Program-made: the position numbers and the translations under genes | NCBI GenBank assembly: GCA_030052745.1 | Contig: JANBVO010000040.1 | Location: 248,001-312,000 of the forward strand | Reading direction: 5' to 3' | Source of the DNA: Pleurostoma richardsiae | Lineage: Eukaryota > Ascomycota > Sordariomycetes > Calosphaeriales > Pleurostomataceae | Length of the DNA: 64,000 bases | The notes under the pieces: model-generated | Seen by the model: the letters and a program-made list of their open reading frames with translations, nothing else | Databases searched by the model: none | Told to the model about the DNA's origin: nothing | Shown: piece after piece, positions 59,701-64,000 of the stretch | How the letters are laid out: every line of letters begins with the position of its first letter | Numbering within the stretch: the stretch's first letter is position 1

Positions 59701-62377
59701 CCGGTAGGGTCGTGGTCAGTCCCGTCTCTCCGAGAATCACTTCCTCTCCTGGTTCATGACAGGAGTATACCCAACGCAGACCACATGATCTCACTTTCAA
59801 CAGACTGCACTATTAGCAGTTTCTAGCTATGTTGGTGTATTACGGGCATACCGCGGAACTGTATGGTTCAATAACCCGAGCTCATTATGACCTGCCGGGC
59901 CGGGGCCCCCTGAGGCCTTGCAGCAAGCGTGCAGCCTGCGGGCTCTCTGACCCTACGTCAGTTGGGCATTACACCCCTGCGCGCGGTCTTCCAGAAAGAT
60001 GCACCAGCTCCGGGGAATCTTCTGGACGAGGCCGGAGGCGACGAACATCGGCGGCCAAGCAGCCCAAGACTCGTAGGGGTGTCGCATAAGGATGCACAGT
60101 AAGGGTAGGTCATGCAGGACAGGCCTGCAGGTCCCGGGCAAGCCTAACGTACGCGTCACAGCCCGGCGAGGTGGCGAGCCGCATTGTCGCGTGTGACCCT
60201 TCGCAATCAGATACGAGTTGGAGATTCTGCTGCCGGTGTCGACCTCGACGCCTCTGGCATACTCCAACCAGAGTGGAGGGAGGTCGCCAAAAGGTAAGGG
60301 CTGTCGAGACTTGCCACGGCCCGAGCTGCTAGAGTGGACGAAAAGCTCATGACACCGGGGTCATCAGAAACAGATTCTCCGCCCTTTTCTGCTACCCAAT
60401 CGCAAGATCAAGCATGGCAAGCGGTCTTAGAGTCCCGAGAGCCAGTCGTCTGCACTCACCGTCATCCACTGCCCAACCTACGCGCTCCCGTTCTGGCGCG
60501 CGCGTCCATCAGGGTGGCCAATCTCGTTTTGTTGTTGGGCGCACTTACAAGACCAGCCGAAGCCACGAGGGAAAAAAAAAGAAAAAGAAAACTACGAAGA
60601 CAGCCACTGACTCAGCCGCTACGTACCGCCTCCGTCATCCTGCCTGCTCCTTTATGCATGTCGGCGCCGTACCTGCGAACGCCTCGAGCGCCTCTCCCGA
60701 CCGTCGAATTCAAACTGGGTCTGGAATAGATTGCGGGGCTGTCAGAGAGGGGCGGGCCCTCCCCTGCTCATCCAAGCTGTTTGAGCTGCGGCGGGGTCGG
60801 GCTTGGCGCATCCCGCCGTCCTGGACCCCGATGATGGCGGTCAGGAGGGGCTCAAAAGAAGGTCAAGAGAGGATACGCTCGCTGCTCCCTTGCCTCTCTG
60901 GTCTGTCTTGGCATGACCGTCGCAATGGGAATGCCTATCTACCGTGCCCTAAGATAGAAACAGCCCTTCGATGCCGGGTTGGGCTTGGCCGTTTTGACCC
61001 AAGCCCTCCCTACCTACGTAGTCAAGTAGCCAAGGTGTGATAAGGCGTGACCGTTGCATCCTACGATATAGCTTGACTGAAGACATCATCGGACTGCTGT
61101 GGCCATCCGTGCACGGCATTAATAGCTCGTTAGGAACAGAACATGTCATGACTACTACAGGCCAGAAGATTTATCACAGTGCCAGAAGACAACCAGGAGA
61201 CACCGTGGGGAAGCCTATATCCCTCGTGGGTGATGTTCCTTGCCGCCCATCATCCGCGGACACGATCGCTCCCCGTAGATCTCGACGGCCTCCCGCTCTC
61301 CCAGCTTCAGATCGCCGATGCTGCCGGTGCCGCGCGGGCAAGGCTGTGGAGGAGCTGCACCATGACAAATTCTAGATTCCAAATTCTAAAGGGAGCCATT
61401 CATGCTATCTTCTGTACCGTTACGTGTGCTTGTGACTTCGAATCTCGGAACCAGGCCGTCCCGATCGCCAGCCGACACAACCTGAAACGTAGGCCCAGAG
61501 AATGACTGCACCACCTACTCCTGAAAAGCACGTTCTCGAGAGAAGCCCGTTTTCTGGTCCTGGCAAGCACTGCATGAAATACGGAACACAATGCTCTAAA
61601 TAGCAGCAAGTCCGATATACACGAGAACCAAGGCGGCGGATATCTCAACGACGGCTGTGTTCGCGGGGCCGGGTGCGGCCATCTACCTGAATCAACCCTA
61701 CAAGCAAATTCCACCAACGCCATTCTAGTACCGTCTTTCCTAACCAGAGGCATGCGTGCATGGTGCCTCATCCTATACCGCCTACCCACAGCAAAGTGAG
61801 GGTATCGGGCTGTAACCTGGTCATTAATGGCGTCCAGAGGTCGTAACGCCTCTGCATGTAATAAAGCAAAATCGTGGTCGTGTCCCTCCTCAAGAGGCTG
61901 AGACAGGATCGGATGTTGAGCGGAAGAACCAGACTTGGGAACCAATTCGTGGCAATCCATCACATATCCCGGCAAGTAGCCACGCTGGACAGTCGTCGGG
62001 GGACGTGGTCACGGGGCGAGGAAGCTGAATACCGATGTCAGGTTGTCCGGATCGGAAGTGAAAACAACAGTCCGGCACAGCGCTCTCAGTGAGAATCATG
62101 TGTCAATAGTCTCGCTGTTGCATCTCTGAGGATGAAGCCGCTCTTCGGCGCATGACGTTCGGGAGAGTAATCATGTGCAAGAGGCAGGGGTCGTCTCGAC
62201 GTCGGGTTTATGTTCGCGGGATCGGTGGGCAAGAAACGTGTAAACATGAAGGGATGAGGGGGTATACGCTGGTTGACGAATCGCGGGCGGGGCTGGGCCA
62301 TGAGAAATCAGAGGATATGCGGCGGTCCGCATATAGCAAGGGAAGAAAAGAAGTAAGAGGAAAGGGACCAGAGCGGA
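56721..62377. other. Gene-poor stretch between BEM1 and the THP3-like gene
   Basis: About 5.7 kb with no gene I can support. The part next to BEM1 (56721 to about 58330) should contain its promoter and leader; the minus strand is pyrimidine-rich there. The rest has only short or overlapping open frames. A GT-rich low-complexity tract lies at about 57959-58031, and TAGGTAGGTAC and GGTACC words recur at 58159-58285. Confidence 0.5.
57959..58031 (+). repeat. GT-rich low-complexity tract
   Basis: Imperfect runs of GTGTGTG, GTGTGGGTGTGG and GGAGGTGAAGGTGGGCGGGC. It is simple sequence in the presumed upstream region of BEM1. Confidence 0.8.
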
Positions 62378-64000
62378 TCAGATCTGGCCTTTGATATCGA
62401 CTCGGCGGAAGGCTTGGGCCTTAACGCCTTCAAAGCGGCCGGCAGCTTTGCCGGAGAGGAAGTAGATGTCGGCATTCCGCTCTTCCAGGAGTTCCTGGCC
62501 TTTGTGATCGATGATGAACTGCGCCGCGTCCGCATCTGACTCGAAACCCAGTTCTTCTGTGATGAAGCGGAGTCTGACATCAGGTTTGTATCTGGACGAT
62601 CTGTCAGTAGAAGTTCAATGGTGATGAGGACGGGCGAAGACTTACGCTTTGCAGATATTACACAAAGCTGCTAGGCGCTCGCGACCGACGAACATGTCCA
62701 TCAAGTAGGCACCCATATTCGGCGTGTCGAGATACAGCTGGAAGAAACGATGATAGTTTCCCAGTGCCAACGCCGAACGCACGTCCAAGGCATGCTTAAT
62801 AGGACGAGCCTCTTTCTCTGCAGGGGTTAGATCCGCCAAAGCGTCGTTTAACGCCGAGCGGTTGGCAGTGTGTATGAAATACAAAATACGATATGCCTTG
62901 AACTCGATGGGGTTGCCCTTCAAACCCAGCTGATACAGTGCCCTCAGCTGGGTTTGACACTGGTTATACTCACCAAGATCCCCCTTCTCCAAGGCAATTC
63001 TGGCATGGATCTCGTAGACTGACACTGTGAAGTCGTTCTTAATGTGCTGCACTGTGAGGTCTTGACGCATGGACTTGAACTGATCGCAGATGTAAGAGTA
63101 ATTGCTCTCCTTTCTCCACTTCTTCTTGAGGAGCTCCAGGGTCTGGCGTAAGATGTGCTCCGGACGAACAGCGGACGGGACCGGGGCGGAAGTAAGACGA
63201 AGATACTTCTTCTCGAGGGTCTGGCAGGTGCCAACAACGGGACCAGTCGGAGGTTCAGGGCTGGGCGACTTGTAGGTTGACTTGTAGCCGCCATCGAAAC
63301 GCCGTAAGCGCTTCTCCTTCTGAGACTTACTCTTGGACAAGTTATCGTCCATCGCCTGGCGCTTGTCTGGTGACGGGTAGGTGATGCGGTCCTCCAGGGA
63401 ATTGCGACTGTTATTGCTGGAGTGCCATGGTGCCGTTGTCGAGTGTTTGTCATCGGTCGTCAGATCGGAAGACTTCCGCTTCTTGGGATTAGTGGAAGCC
63501 GGATGATAAGCGCGCTCGACTGCCGGCTGAGAAGCGAGAGCTTTGGCCCGCTCTTCCTTGATCATTTGCTGTGGAAGTGGCATACTATCCCAGTTGATGC
63601 TATACATCACTCCAGTGTCATTAGCGCGGGAAATCGTCTCCTTCAGTTTCGCCTCCATTTCCGGTCTGGTCACGGATGGGTCCATGTTGTTGGGCATGAA
63701 GGAACGCGCGACATAGTTTCTGACCGAGTCGGGCCAGTCTATCTTCTTCTTCTCCGGCTCTGGCTGGGGGTGGGCCGCGGCCGCCATGGCGGAGGGTTGA
63801 TAATTAGCTTGATGGTTGTAGTGAGAAACTTGGCCGGGATACTGGGTCGGAGGAGCAGGAGGGTATTGACCGAAACTTTGGCGAACTTGCACGGGAGTGT
63901 AGGCTGGCGCTGCTACTAATGAGGCATCCGAGGTCAGCAAGGACGATGGATAGAAGCCCGGAATGGGTGAAGTGATGCGCAACAGAGACTCACCGATGGG
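62378..64000 (-). CDS. thp3: THP3/LENG8-like SAC3/GANP-domain protein (5' end outside window)
   Basis: Partial at its 5' end. Exons seen are 64000-63994 (only seven bases, ending at a GTGAGT donor), about 63915-62646, and 62591-62378 (GTAAGT donor, CCAG acceptor, phase 2). Three closely spaced AG acceptors at 63916, 63913 and 63910 all keep frame. The visible part is about 495 residues. A proline- and glutamine-rich N-terminus leads to WPDSVRNYVARSF and a nuclear, basic linker with NPKKRKSSD. The SAC3/GANP/Thp3 domain follows (TCQTLEKKYLRLTSAPVPSA, VRPEHILRQTLELLKKKWR, YSYICDQFKSMRQDLTVQHI, VYEIHARIALEKGDLGEYNQ, FKAYRILYFIHT). The domain ends YKPDVRLRFITEELGFESD. Yeast Thp3 with Csn12 works in transcription elongation and mRNA processing; LENG8 is the animal relative. 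Confidence 0.92.

Overview
The window is nuclear DNA from a filamentous ascomycete (Pezizomycotina, most likely a Sordariomycete). The genes carry short GT-AG introns (about 50-160 nt, plus one GC-AG intron) with CTAAC-type branch points. The protein set is typical of moulds: a VIB-1/NDT80-family regulator, a BUD3-type RhoGEF, an SNG1/DUF3533 protein and an ABP1/CENP-B-like protein. I support 17 protein genes. I found no tRNA, rRNA, CRISPR array, or recognisable intact transposon or virus-like element.

Layout. 1-5062 holds no supportable gene. 5063 to about 7477 (minus) is a VIB-1/PhoG (NDT80-fold) transcription factor, followed by a gene-poor stretch of about 12.8 kb. From 20.3 kb the window becomes compact housekeeping DNA: an LRR-like fungal protein often labelled 'tafazzin' (+), GLO3 ArfGAP (-), TIM21 (+), BUD3 RhoGEF (-), a short DCC1-like protein (+), an RBR ubiquitin ligase with a minisatellite-encoded tail (-), RAD4/XPC (-), an SNG1-type membrane protein (-), CUZ1-like AN1 zinc-finger protein (+), MTP18 (-), ATP synthase subunit k (+), an SMP-30/lactonohydrolase-like protein with an unresolved 5' end (+), thymidylate synthase (+), ABP1-like CENP-B-type DNA-binding protein (+) and BEM1 (-). 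A second gene-poor stretch of about 5.7 kb follows, and the window ends inside a THP3-like SAC3/GANP-domain gene (-).

There is no operon-like functional cluster, but some themes recur. BUD3 and BEM1 both serve Rho/Cdc42 polarity. TIM21, MTP18 and ATP19 are mitochondrial inner-membrane proteins, and the last two share one divergent promoter. RAD4, DCC1 and thymidylate synthase serve DNA repair or replication. Thymidylate synthase has an ACGCGT (MCB-like) element just upstream, as in yeast. Exon coordinates were derived by hand; every reading phase was checked to close for the genes whose exon lists are given in full.

The most unusual signals are the 12-copy 21-bp in-frame repeat in the RBR ligase, a RhoGAP-like region inside the BUD3 RhoGEF, the GC-AG intron in RAD4, a 35-nt poly-A run next to TIM21, and the very long gene-poor flank of the VIB-1 gene. 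I saw no convincing novel multi-gene system.
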